Source: Coniosporium tulheliwenetii (taxonomy: Eukaryota; Ascomycota; Dothideomycetes). From it: a stretch of 64,000 bases of DNA. Each line of letters opens with the position of its first letter. The stretch's first letter is position 1. The notes beneath the pieces were generated by a model. The model ran no database searches. It was not told the DNA's origin and worked only from the letters and a program-made list of their open reading frames with translations. The position numbers and the translations under genes are program-made. The DNA lies in assembly GCA_030247845.1 (NCBI GenBank), contig JAPDRP010000004.1, positions 1,054,001 through 1,118,000 on the forward strand, given 5' to 3'. Positions 43,404-55,800 of this stretch are shown piece after piece.

Positions 43404-45616
43404 TTAACATCGCTGCTGCCTTATCAGATCCCTAGTCTCCAACAAAAGCTCCTCTAGGACTGCTCTCGTCTTCACTAGATCTATCGCCTCATCTTCCCAG
43501 AAGGCCAGAGTGCCTATCACGGATTTGATTCGATCCTCCCATTCCTCTTGGACCTTCACTTTGCTGCTCTTCGTGGCGGCGATGACGGTAAAGAATGCTG
43601 TGACAATGGAGCGTAGATCGAACCAGATGCCATGATGGCGGTGCCGTAAGCTGCGATTCTCAATGGTGCTGATGTTGCATTCCATTGCGGCGTTGATGAG
43701 TGCTTGAAGATCCGCGTTTTCTCGAAGTTGTTGAGCTTCTGTATCGCAATGCACCACGTAGTATAAAAACGGCTGATACAGCCAGGCCTTCATCTTGAGC
43801 AGCCGATTCCAGGTAGCCCAGCTAAGCCCTCGCGATGATGATAACTCTCCCGTAGGATTCTTGTCCTATTGCATGGCCGGAGGGAGGTTGGAAGCCCATA
43901 CCAGTATCTGCTCCTCGAACTCTTTGGCAATGGGAATTAACGGTTTTATATCCAACCAGCTGCAGTGATCTTGTCGGAAGAAGGTGTTAAGAATTCTGTT
44001 CCCAATCCCTCTCAATGCAACCTCTGTCAAGTAGTAGTACCAGGACACCTCTTCGACGTTTGCCATATTGTTAGATGGTCGGGTTCCCCAGTCAAAAGAG
44101 AACGTGTCACCTTCGGGTTGTCTGAGCTCTCGATTTTCCGTAGGGTGAGAGGGAGAGTTGGGGAACATGTTCGGATAATCCACATCGGCTAAACTGGACT
44201 GCGGCAGAGGCAACTCGATACGCATCTCGCATTCTGACTTGAAGCAAGACCAATACAGACTTTGCTCCAGTCTTCGCTGAGTCATACTGATACTGTTGAG
44301 ATGGCTGTCGAGCATAGCTCCGTGTGACGGCCTGGCTATCGTCCGGGAGTGAATTTGATAAAAGGTCGAGGCCTGGCAAAAATGATTCCAGGCTGGTAAG
44401 GGGCGCAAAGTGTACATAAGATAGACTGCGACAACCTTCAGTAACCTCATAATATATATCCGGATGCAGACTGACCTGCAGAGAAGTAGCAATGTGTGCC
44501 AAGAATGGTGTGCTTCAATAGACCCAACTTTCTGCACGCCAGCGCATAACATGACTCTGCCTGTTTGATCTCTTTGGCGAAGATGGATGAAGATGTTATA
44601 CCGGGTGCATTCATCTCGATCTCGGTTTGGTTTGCCTCCGACACAACGAAGGGCACCGCGATGGATCCTAAGGCACAAGCTAAGAGAACGAGACATGATG
44701 GTGCGTCCCAGCCGAAGCCACCTGCAGCAGCCCTCCTCCCATAGTGGACAAGAGCTTCCACGTCGAGAACGGGATTCTTCAAGTGTACGTTCTCAAGGAA
44801 CTTGTCGATTAAGGAGGGTATTCTCTCATCTGACAAAGGCTCAAGGCCGCCTGGAACGACAAGAGCATCGGCCCCGATTCCGACATCCGGCTGACGGGAA
44901 GTCGGATCAAGTAGAATGTCAATGAGATAGTCCGAAGGAGATCTTCCCTGAAAGATGGGCCATGCCAAGACTGAGTCTGCAGTGCTGCTGCAGGTAGGGA
45001 TTCTGAGATAGTCTTTCGAACCCTCAGGCACGGCGTCGACCTATTGAGAGCTTGCTGTAGCGCTGAAATTGCCAGAACAATGGAAAGATCCAGCGGCAGC
45101 CTCCGAGAAGTGGCCCTCCGGACTTATGGCCAAATGAGGAGTGAAAGCTGCTTCAGAAAAGTCACATACAACGAAGTCGGTCTTGGTGAAGTGGCTTTAC
45201 CACCTCGAGCGCGGATCGCTGCATCGAACCCCTCGACTCGTTCAAGAATCTGATCCAGCTTTCTCATCATGAACGCCGAAGCGGGATCCAGCCTGATCAA
45301 CGATTAGCAAAGCCTGAATGCATCTAAAGACACATAAGCAGTACCGTCCCTGCTCCGACGGAGCGTCTAGGTATATACATTGGCTTCCTGCACTGACACA
45401 GAATCCGCAGCTTGGACGACCACTGTCGCATTTCACCTTCCGGACTCTACACGGCTGGCAAGCCATTCGCCGGCGGGCGCTTTTCGTAATCTGCTCATCT
45501 CCGTTCTGTGCGTGCTTTCGACTAGTCCCAAGAAACTCTGGAGAAGGTCGTTGGAGGTCAACCGTGCCATGACCAGAATTTCGATCTAGAGTTCCCCTTT
45601 CTTCTAACCACGACAT
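43404..45616 (-). CDS. Zn2Cys6 fungal transcription factor (in-frame stop near the 3' end)
   Basis: Nuclear regulator. Starting at ATG 45616, a basic stretch (ITKSARRRMA) leads to the binuclear cluster CQPCRVRKVKC... CGFCVSAGSQC, six cysteines in Gal4 spacing. An intron (donor GTACTG) joins LDPASAFMMRKLDQILERVE, a coiled-coil linker. The middle homology region carries LENVHLKNPVLDVEALVHYG, DAPSCLVLLACALGSIA and KLGLLKHTILGTHCYFSA/VYLMYTLRPLPAWNHF. It continues with RRLEQSLYWSCFKSECEMRI, LPLPQSSLADVDYP and WASNLPPAMQ. Straight after that motif a TAG (43866-43868) interrupts the same frame, which then continues DKNPTGELSSSRG... PFLYYVVHC to TAA 43404. The exact join before VPEGSKDYLRIP is unresolved. 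The stop removes about 150 C-terminal residues if real. The sugar transporter lies downstream on the same strand and is a possible target. Confidence 0.82.
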
Positions 45617-46253
45617 GACACATGAATGCCTCTTCCGTCGACAGCTTTCTCCACAAGCTTAATAATCCGTTCGCTTTCACATATACATTCTGGGTACAAC
45701 ACCACTGCATGAGAGAATGAGATGGGTAGAAAGATGAACATGAGGTGGTTCGACTTATCTCCGGGGTGCGGCATCTGGCTGTGGCTGTGGATGCGTGTGT
45801 GTGGTTACAGATTCGCGATGTTCCCCTGGATGATCGGTTCTCGGCATCTTGCTTTACATAGTAGTCTGGCAATGTATTGTATTTACAGGTACCCATAACA
45901 ATCCACTTGGGGGCCAGAATCACCCACCGGGGAGGCGTGGAAGGCTGCCGAAGATGTCGGGTCACCTTCGAGGAACTCCCGAAGCTTGGGGATAGTGACG
46001 TTGCGGCTAATTGCCCTGGCGCTTAACGCGCTTAAGCAATCCACGCCTGCCTCAACTATGGATATCTCCCAGTCGCTTCCAGCTCCAACGGATATCGCCA
46101 ATATCTCCCTAGCCTGGAGCCGTTCAAGACCTGTAGTGGAGCGCGAAACACCCTGAACTACGCCAAACGCCTCCTACCAGAGAGGCTCTCATAATTCTCA
46201 GGCCTATAACTCATGAACCGGCATGCGACGCGCTTTAGAGTTCTCAGGACACG
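45617..46253. promoter_or_regulatory. Divergent intergenic region
   Basis: Between the Zn2Cys6 factor (-) and TFB4 (+). No coding frame is supported. A small hyphenated dyad, GCTTAA-cgcgc-TTAAGC, sits near 46020-46036. Confidence 0.4.
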
Positions 46254-47442
46254 ATGAACGCGATTGATGGAACAGACCGGCACGTCAGAGATTCAGACAA
46301 CTGTACGCATGCGCGCAGAGTTGCTATTCCAACCCCCTCAGAGCTAACTCAAGACACAGCGCCTCCACCGTCCCTTCTGACCATCATCCTCGACACGAAT
46401 CCACACGCATGGGCTCTCCTCTCCGACACCCTCCCGCTCTCTAAAGCAGTCGCCAACCTTCTTGTCTTCATCAACGCCCACCTCTCCTTCAACCACGCAA
46501 ACCAGGTCGCCGTCATAGCAAGCCACATCCAACGCGCCCAATGGCTATACCCAACCCCCCACCCACCCCGCAACTCTAGCCTCCCTGAAGAGAACGGCAC
46601 CTCGAACCCCACCGCACCATCCGCGACGAAGTACCACCGCTTCGCAGTCATAGAGCGCTCGCTCCAAGACAACCTCGCCCGCCTCATCTCCCACACCACC
46701 GCCGCCGACCTCACCAGCAGCACGACGACCCAAATCGCCGGCGCGCTCAGCACAGCCCTGGCGCACATCTCCCGCGCAACCCAGCTCTCCTCTCCCGCCG
46801 ACTCCTCCGGCATCTCCCTCGACAGCACCGGGCCCACCCTCTCAAACCCAACCGATGCCCCCACCGACCCCGCCGACGGCACACCCCGCGCGCGCCGCTC
46901 GCCCCTAACATCGCGCATCCTCATCGTCAGCGTGTCCGGCGACCTCGCGGCCCAGTACATCCCTGTCATGAACGCGATCTTCGCGGCCCAGCGCCAGCGG
47001 GTTCCTCTCGACGTGCTCAAGCTCGCCGGCGACACGGTATTCCTGCAGCAAGCCGCCGACGCGACGGGCGGGGTCTATATCGCGCCCTCCAGCGCCGCGG
47101 CGCGGGCGGGCCTGCTGCAGTATCTGATGATGGGGTTTCTGCCGGACGCGCGGGCTAGGGCAGCGTTGGTGATGCCGGGAGGCGGGGAGGTGGATTTCAG
47201 GGCGGCGTGTTTTTGCCATCGGAGGGTTGTGGATGTCGGGTTTGTGTGTTCGGTTTGTTTGAGTATTTTTTGTGAGCCGCTGGAAGGGGGAGTGTCTTAC
47301 GTGTGGCACGAGGCTGAGTCTGGGGGCCGCGGTGACGGCGAAGCCGGTTGTGGTGCCGAGGCCGAAAAAGAAGAAGAAGAGGAAATTGGGGGATGTGACG
47401 GGGACAAGTACGCCGATGTCGGCTGGGACGCCGGGACCTTGA
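46254..47442 (+). CDS. TFB4: TFIIH core subunit Tfb4 (p34), one apparent frameshift
   Basis: Subunit of the general transcription/DNA-repair factor TFIIH. Exon 1 (MNAIDGTDRHVRDSDN) is joined across intron 46303-46359 to PPPSLLTIILDTNPHAWALL, the start of the von Willebrand A-like domain with its DxN metal-site-like motif. Further blocks are VANLLVFINAHLSFNHANQV, SRILIVSVSGDLAAQYIPVM, AIFAAQRQRVPLDVLKL and GVYIAPSSAAARAGLLQYLM. The C-terminal zinc site is FRAACFCHRRVVDVGFVCSV, CLSIFCEP and then CLTCGT. The last pair lies in another frame: at the G5 run 47286-47290 one base has been gained or two lost. After correction the protein ends in a lysine-rich tail (RPKKKKKRK) and MSAGTPGP, with TGA at 47440-47442. 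A variable Pro/Thr insert separates the two halves of the A domain. Confidence 0.9.
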
Positions 47443-47967
47443 GAGAGTGTGTGGCGGTCTTTTCTCCCGTTTGGAAGGAGAAGTCAGAACCATTGTGTTG
47501 GTCTTGCAATTGGACAGAGGCTCACGGCAGCGATCATCTCAGGGGTATCCTGCGGAAGCGGAAATTCTAGCCCAGATTCTAAGGTCAAGGTTGCCGTATC
47601 TGGTAGAGTCGGCGCACCCGGAGGAGCGGCTCTCACAGCTGGTTATGGATACCGTAGCAGGCTTTGGGCCGTGGCGGTCTCAGGACCGATCTGGGATGGC
47701 CGGTGGGGCTGAGCGAGAATCGAAGCGAATTGGAAAGAGAGTGAGAGAGCTAGGAACTCGTAGCAGTACTTCTACTGAAGAAAATGGTCATTGCTAGTGC
47801 GTAAAGCGCAATATGAGATTTATCGTCATTTACATCCGCCATAGAACGCTATGCTCCCGAGCTTATTATCACTCAACGCAACTTAGCAGTAAGTTCCCGC
47901 CGTCATGTGAAGACGATGCTCTTCCTTCCCAGCGTCCTCCCTAAGGGGTTTGTGCAAAAGCTCCCAT
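47443..47967. other. Convergent 3' region, no gene seen
   Basis: Holds the 3' flanks of TFB4 (+) and the p23 gene (-). A plus-strand frame continues to 47797 but lacks recognisable content and overlaps the TFB4 tail only because of the frameshift. Confidence 0.45.
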
Positions 47968-49193
47968 CTACTCCACCTCCTCAATCTTCGCGCTCGTCTT
48001 CGTAGCCGACGCGCCTGTCTCGCCCGTCGCGGCCGGAACGCTCTCCGCCTCCTTGCCCGTCTCCGTCTTCGGCACAGAGTGGTCCTCGCCCTCAAGGTCA
48101 GGCATATCGTCGTCGTCTTCTCCATCGTCGCTGTCGTCAGCTCCACCCATGGCGCCCATGTCCGGCATGCCGCCCATGCCGCCCAGCTTGGAGAAGTCGA
48201 TGCCGCCGAAGCCACCGTCGCCGCCCATACCTCCCATTCCACCCATTCCGCCCATACCGCCCATACCGCCCATACCGCCCATACCGCCCATGCCGCCGCC
48301 CATGCCGGCCATGCGGCTCATGTAGTCGTCGTCGTCCGGGACGGCGTCTTGCTCATCCTCATCGACCCACTGAGCTGGTGTTAGCATGTTTATCCGAGCA
48401 AGGCGTATGTGCGCCGTTCAAGAGAGCAGAGGAAAGGGGAGGCGTGAACCGACCTTATCAAAATCCGTCTTCAAGAAATGCACCTTCTTGTTCTCCTTGA
48501 GCAGGCGCGGCCAGTACTCCTCCTTGAGCTCCTTCTTGCGCAGCACGAGCTCGATGTCGCGTCCGGAGTGGTGGATCTTGCTCTCCGCCGGGTCGATCTC
48601 GGCGTAGAATTCTAGCTCGACGTGGTAGGTTACTTTCTTTGTGTCGGAGCGGCCCGTGAAGGTTAGCTTGGTCGGCTGAATATCGAGCTTCATTTCCTTA
48701 TCGGGCACGTCGGAGGCCATGATCGTTAGGAAGATGTGGTTCCGCGTGGGGTCCGTGGAGGAGGAGCGTTGCGCCCAGATGACTGGTGTGGGTGTTAGCT
48801 AGTTGATATCTCCAAATCGACACACGGGTTGAGGGTGAAGGATATCGGCTGGGCCATAAGACGCGGTGCATTGGTCCTCAAGGACTTGCCGCCGCTCAGT
48901 GGTGCCGATGTGCCAGAGCTGCAGCCTCGAAGGCGCGGGACCAGTCCAAGCATCAACGACCCTGCCCAGTGATACAGATATGGTTGTTCCAGTTGCAAGC
49001 TCTCGTCCAAAGACATCTGCACCACTTGCTGGACGTTGGCCTGGACCGTAATAGTTTGTCCCCAGCTGCCATGCTGAGCCGGTAGATCGGCTTCTCGCGC
49101 GGCACTCCTAGCACGTGGAATCCTACTGTTTGCTTGTGTGGATAGTCGTGAAATTCTGTCCGTACCTTCTGGGGTGACCTGCTGTTCTGACAT
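47968..49193 (-). CDS. Hsp90 co-chaperone p23 (Sba1/Wos2)
   Basis: Binds and stabilises the closed, ATP-bound Hsp90 dimer in cytosol and nucleus. I place the start at ATG 49193: exon 1 codes MSEQQVTPE, and a 383-base intron (GTACGG donor at 49165, CCAG acceptor at 48783) joins VIWAQRSSSTDPTRNHIFLT. This reproduces the conserved TPEV-WAQRSS opening of fungal p23; the ATG at 48857 does not. The CS domain continues with LDIQPTKLTFTGRSDTKKVT, HVELEFYAEIDP, VLRKKELKEEYWPRLLKENK and HFLKTDFDK/WVDEDEQDAV, spliced across a 75-base intron. The C-terminus is an extended MGG repeat, then FGGIDFSKLGGMGG and an acidic tail ending SAKIEEVE. The frame is intact. Confidence 0.93.
48231..48306. repeat. 9-bp tandem repeat coding for Met-Gly-Gly in p23
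   Basis: About eight copies of a unit like cccataccg (minus strand: cggtatggg), with two slightly diverged edge copies. Each unit adds one Met-Gly-Gly triplet to the flexible tail, so copy number can vary without frameshift. Confidence 0.9.
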
Positions 49194-49784
49194 CTCGGCG
49201 GTGTGTGAGGTCGGTGCTGGAGTCAATATGTCCTGGGAATGCTGCAGTGGGTTGGTTGATCCAGTGGTGTTCTGTCAAAACACTAGGTGTTAGAAAGATT
49301 GAAGAAATAAGAGCAAGCGCGGTGAAGTTGCCGGTTTGCTTAGCACGAGGCTGAACGTGGATCCATGTAGAAAGCAATCGAATGGTAGCTGCGGAACACA
49401 CCTCAAGCGTCAACGATTTCCCGGATGCAGCAACCGATACAGAACAAGTCAGGTTAAGGTTTGTTCGTATGGAAAGGTTCACAAGAAGCGTCCGTAGGTA
49501 GAGTGAAGCTTTAAAAGTCCTTCCTGAATTTCGATGCTTGGTGGGCGTGCAACTGAACCGGAGTGAGCCCCGCCAAACGAGAGCATGGGTGCAACGTCAC
49601 CTTGGCGGTTTTGAGCTGGCTGGGGGAGCCTTACAACCTTGGTACTCACCAACCTTGGACTGCCTGATGCGTATTACGAAGCTCATAGACATTCATGCGG
49701 ACTCTTTACTACAACGATCGCTTGATAGCCGACTGAGCGCCAGTCTCGAGCAACCGCCCGCTTGAACAACCCTCTACGCACATC
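49194..49784. promoter_or_regulatory. Divergent promoter of p23 and VPS24
   Basis: 591 bases between the proposed start codons. Minus-strand frames here (49123-49482) have no conserved content. No distinct element is recognised. Confidence 0.45.
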
Positions 49785-50524
49785 ATGGAGACGATCCGGG
49801 GTATATTCTGGAAACCAGATCCTGAAGCGCAAGTCCGTTACTATCACACACAAAACCGTGAAACGATTCTCTCTAACGCGATCCCCAGAAACGAAAATGC
49901 AACGCCCTCGTCCGCCAAAACGTCCGCAAACTCGACCGCGACATCCAACAGCTCAAAGCGCTCGAAGCAAAAACCAAAGGCTTCATACAGCAGGCAGCGA
50001 AGCGCGGCCAGCGCAACCCCTCACAAGCAAAACAAGCCGCGCAAGAAACGCGAATCTTCGCGCGCGAGCTCATCAGGGTGCGGAAGCAGAATGCGCGGCT
50101 AGCGACCAGCAAGGCGCAGCTGCAGAGCGTGCAGATGCAGGTCAACGAGGCGTTCTCGGTGCGCAAGATTGAGGGCAGCATAAGGGCGTCAACGGGCATC
50201 ATGAAGGATGTGAATAGCTTGGTTAGGCTGCCGGAGCTCACGGGCACGATGAGGGAACTGAGTCAGGAGCTGGTTAAGGCGGGCATTATTGAGGAGATGG
50301 TTGGGGATAGCTTGCCGGATAGCGAGCTGCTGGAAGGAGAAGACGAGGAGGCTGAGGCTGAGGTGGACAAAGTGCTGGGCGAGATCCTGAAGGATAGGCT
50401 ACCGCCGACTGCACAGCAGCCAGAGGTCGAGCTGCCAGCGCAGCCGGTGGAGGATCTAGAAGACGAGGAACAGGAACAGATGCTCGCTCAAATGAGAGGG
50501 CGTCTCGAGGCCCTGAAGAGCTGA
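49785..50524 (+). CDS. VPS24: ESCRT-III subunit Vps24 (CHMP3)
   Basis: Membrane-remodelling protein of multivesicular body sorting, on endosomes. Exon 1 METIRGIFWKPDPEAQ is joined across intron 49833-49888 to KRKCNALVRQNVRKLDRDIQ, the basic first helix of the Snf7 fold. Then follow LEAKTKGFIQQAAKRGQ, IFARELIRVRKQNARLATSK, LQSVQMQVNEAFSVRKIEGS, GIMKDVNSLVRLPELTGTMR and ELVKAGIIEEMV. An acidic stretch (GEDEEAEAEVDK) leads to a C-terminal MIT-interacting motif, MLAQMRGRLEALKS, which recruits Vps4. About 227 residues, the normal length. MKDVNSLVRLP distinguishes Vps24 from Vps2 and Snf7. The frame is intact. Confidence 0.94.
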
Positions 50525-52828
50525 TGTGGGTGGCAAATATTTGGGATGCGGCTAGATTCGTGCAGAACATATCACTGGCGGCTACATGAGCGGAGTTTAC
50601 TGGTCCATAGAGCATTGGCGTAGGGCTGGAGGGCTGGGAGGAGTTGAGTCGTCATTGGTGGCAACGTATCTGGATTCAAGCGCGAAGTCACAGATGATCC
50701 TGGCGACTACAGAGCACATGTCCTCAAGGAGCTAAGGGTTTTATCGATTTCCATCCTTCAGTCACCCACCACACTGTCAGGCAATCCAAGCACCCACTTG
50801 ACACGTGATGACCAGAAGAGCCTCGCCAAGGGTGTCGTTCAGCTGACCAGCTCTTCGATGGGAGAGCTCCCCGGAGTTGGCCATGACTACAATTTGGTAG
50901 GACTGTTCAGCTGGCTGATGATCAATAAGTCTGTCAACCCCATGCTGGCGATCTTCAGCACCGGAGCTCTCGCTATTTCAATTCATCTCGCTATAGAATT
51001 CGCCAAACGCCAGCCTGCGCCACGTTCTCCAAGCCTATCTTTAAGCAGCCCCTGAGTAGAACAAACGCTTGACACGGCAGGGCAGGCTTCGGATTGTGCG
51101 ATGCCGCCATGCTGGACAATCTTTCAGGCGTCAAGATCTGCCAAAGCTCTTGATCTGCTAGAGGAAATGCGGTCTCTCCGTGAGGTGTGTGAAAGCAGGG
51201 GAAGCATGTCCAGCCATGCCCATCTTCACAAGGTTGCAGCGTTCAGCCCTGCCGCCCATCTTTTCGGAAAGCTGGCCGAACTCCCTGGGCTTTCAGCTTC
51301 GTGGAGTCAAGCCACAACACCCCACAGCGAGATCATCGTCGCTAGGTATCTCCGCTTTGAGACGTTGAGTTGAGGAGAGACAGGGCATAGCAGATGCGCT
51401 TGTGTGGCGGCGCCTTGACCCCTTTCTTCTTCAACCTCGACGCTGTGAAAGTCTCAACACATCACCGACCATCACACGGGTCGCTTCGCTGGCGCTGGGT
51501 GCTAAGCTTCTTTGACACTGATCCGGTGGTAGCTTGACAGGATAACATTGCAAGTTCTCTTAGCTAGCAGGAAGACGAACGACCGTTTTATGCACATGCA
51601 CAGAGGTTTATTTAAGGACTCTTGGATGTCCCTTTACTAACTATTCATAGGCAAGTTATGTCAGACTAAGATACTAGCGTTGAGCGGCACGGTCCTCGAA
51701 GTCTTGCCGTGTCAATCTGTACCCTGCACCGCACTCGACAAGGCTCGACTACCGAGCCGCTGTGCATCCTGTACCCCACATGCAGGAACACAAGCACCTC
51801 CTGGGCATTCATCGCAGCACGCCTGGCAATGGACTCGGCTTTCCAGGGACTTTCCACCTTACTCTACTGGGCATCAAGGTTAGTCACAAGCTGCCCCAAG
51901 GCTTCGGTTACAGAGCAGCGGCCAGAGGGCCATCCCAAGGCCCTCGCTCAGCTGGCGAAGGAAGCAGCCGAACCGGATACGAAGGCTAGACTGACCGGCT
52001 GCAAAGCGTTTAATGCTTGTCAGCCATCCAATGAACTGCCAAATCCAATTTAAGCTCGCTTCCCAGGCGGTCGATCCCAGGCACTGCACAACGACACCTC
52101 TCCATGCTATCCCAAAGACGGCAATCCCACGGGCTCTGAACCTCGTGGCTCACCTGATCGACGCGGCAGCTGTGATGGAAGGCTTCACTCGAGCAGGATC
52201 TACTCCGCCGAGGACTTCCAGCGCTGTGGGAGCAGCCCAGGGCACACTGCGAAGGTCGTGGATCTGTCAACTCTCGTCCCTCACCCCACGTTCACATGGG
52301 TCTTGACCTGGGGAGACTGCACCATTAGATTGGTCCTTCTTAGCTCAGCGCTGGGCTTCAAGAATACGATGGCCCTCCAACTTTAAAGTGCTGCTGCCTG
52401 CATACTTTCCTCAAAGTAGTATCCTGTACAGGCGATCTCTGCAACGAAGCATTCCGGTTAAGCTTCTTCCGCGCTCCTGATCTCCAGCTGGCACCTCGGC
52501 GATTAATATGATCGCCCGCTTGCATCCTGATTCGCCGGCTAATGCCGCTACCCCTGCGCCGCATTCCTGTCATTTTATATGAACTGATCCACGGGGTCCA
52601 TGACTTTGATCGAGTTGGGCCAGAATCGATTTTGGCTGAGCTAAAGAATAGCCACGGATGAAATGGCAATATGTGGCTTGCGCGAGTCGCCCTCCAGCGC
52701 GGCCCGCAGAAAGTAGGGGTCTCCAGATTCTGTAGCTATTGAAATGGAGAGCATCCCCATTGTAGAGCAGCATTTCAGCTTGTAGGTATTGACCCTCGTT
52801 TAGCCTCACCGAGAGGCAGTCACTCGTT
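50525..52828. other. Gene-poor region, 2.3 kb
   Basis: The largest stretch without a gene I can support. An 85-residue frame at 50798-51055 contains one hydrophobic segment (NPMLAIFSTGALAISIHLAI) but no known motif and no supporting neighbour exon. Frames at 51666-52306 on both strands look random. It includes the promoter of the WSC gene on its right. Confidence 0.4.
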
Positions 52829-55800
52829 ATGTTTCCCTTCTTCTCACCGCTCGCGCGGATTGCTGCCTTGGCAGCATTCGTGAATTATGCTTTTGCTCTT
52901 GCGCCCTCCGATTCCTGGCGAGATGCAGATATCGGACAATCATCATATCTGGGGGTGCTAACAACATGAACCCCGCTGTCGTCGACAGCCCCCAGTTTGG
53001 CCTGTTGTGGAAGAAGCCAATGAACAAGGACGAGAAGTTCTATGCCAAAGTCTTAGTCTATACACCACCATCAACCGGAACTCAGATTCTGTTTACCGCC
53101 TCTTCGCAGAATTGGATCCGCACTTTCAATGCAAAGACCGGCGAGCAGCTGCTCACACGTCAGGTCGCTCGACCGTTCTTGCAGTCCGACATTGGGTGCA
53201 CTGATATTCCAGAGTTAGTCCCTGCCCATTCTCCCATATACTACTTGCACTGACGCTACGAAATAGTACTATTGGTATCATCGGAACACCTACGATTGAT
53301 CCAAACACGGACATCGCCTACTTCTACGCGAAATCTTACATCCCGTGAGTATATTCTTACTCCAGCTTGCACCCTACAGAAAGCTGACCGCATAGGAACT
53401 ACCGAACTGCCGGCCAAAATGGGGTGTATAATGGCGTTTATTACTTTTACGCTGTCGACGTGAAGACGTTGCAGGATGTTCCGGGTTACCCCATCCTGGT
53501 GGATGGGTCCGTGGCAGACAACGACAAGCGCATGTATTTCGTTGGGGGTGTCATTCTGCAACGACCTTCCTTGATTCAAGTGGGCAACGTCGTATACACT
53601 GGTTTCGGAGGCCACTGCGACAAATACAACTATACCGGCACTGTGCTAGGTGTCGACGTTGTCCAGAAAAAGGTCGTCGCCAACTGGGTAACGGAGGCGG
53701 GCGACAAAGTGCCGTTCAGTGGCAAGTGGGACGGCGAGGGAGGTGGTGGCGGTATCTGGCAGGGCGGCACGAGCTTGTCCTCTGATGGGCCTCGCCTGTT
53801 CCTCGTCACCGTAAGTGTTCCGCGCCATTGCGAAGGTTTGTTCAGCGTTGCTGACTTGATACGCAGGGAAATGGTGGCGGTCATCAAAACCAAGGCACTC
53901 CCGCCACTGGCGGCAGCGGTTGCTCAACGCTCGGACAAGCAGTGATCAATCTGCGGATTGAGGCAGACGGGAAACTCACCTCACAGGATTACTTCCAGCC
54001 GTACGATTACCAAAACATGGACGGCGGAGATCAGGACTTCGGTTCGTCAGGCGTTTGCATGCTAGATCCAACGGTGTTCAAAGGGACTAGTGTCTCACGC
54101 ATCGGTGTTACCAGCGGAAAAAATGGCAAGATCTACATTGTGAATCTCGACAAACTCGGAGGCTACAGGCAAGGAAACGGCAACACAGATGGTGTGCTTC
54201 AGACCATCATTACGAACAAGGCCGTTTTTGGTGGCTCCGGCTCTTATCCACTGGAAGGAGGTTACTTCTACTCGGCTCCTACGGGCAACCCGGTATACGT
54301 TTACAAGCTCGGGTTCGACGGTGCCGGAATTCCAGTCTTCAGTGAGGTAGGAAGGTCGATTGAGAGTTCTGCCGGTCGTGTGGGTATCGGTGTTCCAACC
54401 GTCACCTCCTTCCAAGGTAAAGCCGGTACGGGTATCCTCTGGCTTACCGATCCCGATGCTGGCCTCCGCGCCTGGTACGCTGTACCCGGCCCAGACGGAA
54501 AACTCAAGAGTATCAAGATGCCCCAGGTCAGCGGTATCAACAAGTTCCAGCGACCCGCTTTCGGAGACACCAGGCTCTACGTCACGGATTCGAACGGAAA
54601 TCTTTACTGCATAGGCTCTCCTGTTAACCTTCCTTTGAACTGCACGGGAATTGACTTCGGTGATGTTGCACTGGGCTCGGATGCAAGGGGCGTGGTCACT
54701 TGCAAGGCTTTGATCCCCATCACGAAAGTTACCGGGATGACCGTCGGCGATGCTCGCTTCGAAGTCGACAACGCATCATTACCACCAGGAGCCCTCGCTG
54801 CCGGCGCGACCTTCGAGATACCCGTTAGATGGAACTTGACGACCGCGAACGTTCAGAATACGCCGGGTGCAAGCTTTGGCAGTGTAACTCCTGGTATCAA
54901 GACTACGCCTCTGACGATTACTACTCAAAATGGCATTGCAGGCTATGCGGACTCGTTGCCAGTAAGCTTGTCGGGCAACCAGGTCTCCAACAAGGCGTAC
55001 GTCAGTTTGACTCCCGTCACCGTTGACTTCGGAGGGGTTGTTGTCGGTGCATCTGAGGAGCAGCCTAGTTCCTCGCTACCTTTCAGCATTGCCAATCTTG
55101 GCTTGCAGCCGATGACCATCACGCGCTATGCGTACACAACTGATGAACTGGACGAGCCAGATGTTGATTTCACAGAAGTAACCAACACGAATGGTGTGTG
55201 GGATCTTGGATATGGCTTCACGTCCCTCAACCTTCTGGAGCCTGGAACTGTCATCGAAGCTGGCAAGTCGGTGACCGTGCAAGCCAAGTTCACCGCGGTC
55301 AACGGCACCGGTGATTATCTTTCGTACTTCCACGTCTATACCGACGGCGGGGAGGCGTTCACTATCCTCGAAGGGTCTGCATCAACTGCGCCCAAGGCAA
55401 ATTTCAGTATCAGCACCTCGGAAGGCGGCTGGAAAGATGAGTTGACTTTGGATTTCGGCCCCGTTGCACCTGGTGGTGAAGCGCAAGGACAGATCCGGAT
55501 ATGCAACAACGGTGGCTCGGTCCTGTCCGTCACCAAGTCGAAGCCGCCACTTGGCGTTATCCGTGCCCTCTCGGCTGGTATCGACTTCCATGAGGGTCAG
55601 AAGATTGCGGTCGGCGACTGCGCGTATGGCACTGTACTGTTCAACCCTCTGAACGAGCCGCCAAACATTCCGGATTTTGTGGTTAGCGACACCTGGACAC
55701 TGAACGTCGATGATCTTGACTTTGGAGTTCACGACGTGGTCATCAAGGGCACTGTTCACGATCGCATAGTGGGACCGACGAACCCCGACGGTAGTGCCCG

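Noticed and set aside
47950..48384. Plus-strand His/Ala repeat frame (HTAHTAH) and a possible CRISPR-like array
   Set aside because: The 9-bp units are contiguous with no spacers and code for MGG in p23 on the minus strand. The His/Ala frame is a shadow, and this is a eukaryotic genome.
48795..49226. A separate 143-residue minus-strand gene upstream of p23
   Set aside because: Its first nine codons from the internal ATG at 49193 are exon 1 of p23; the rest reads through the first intron.
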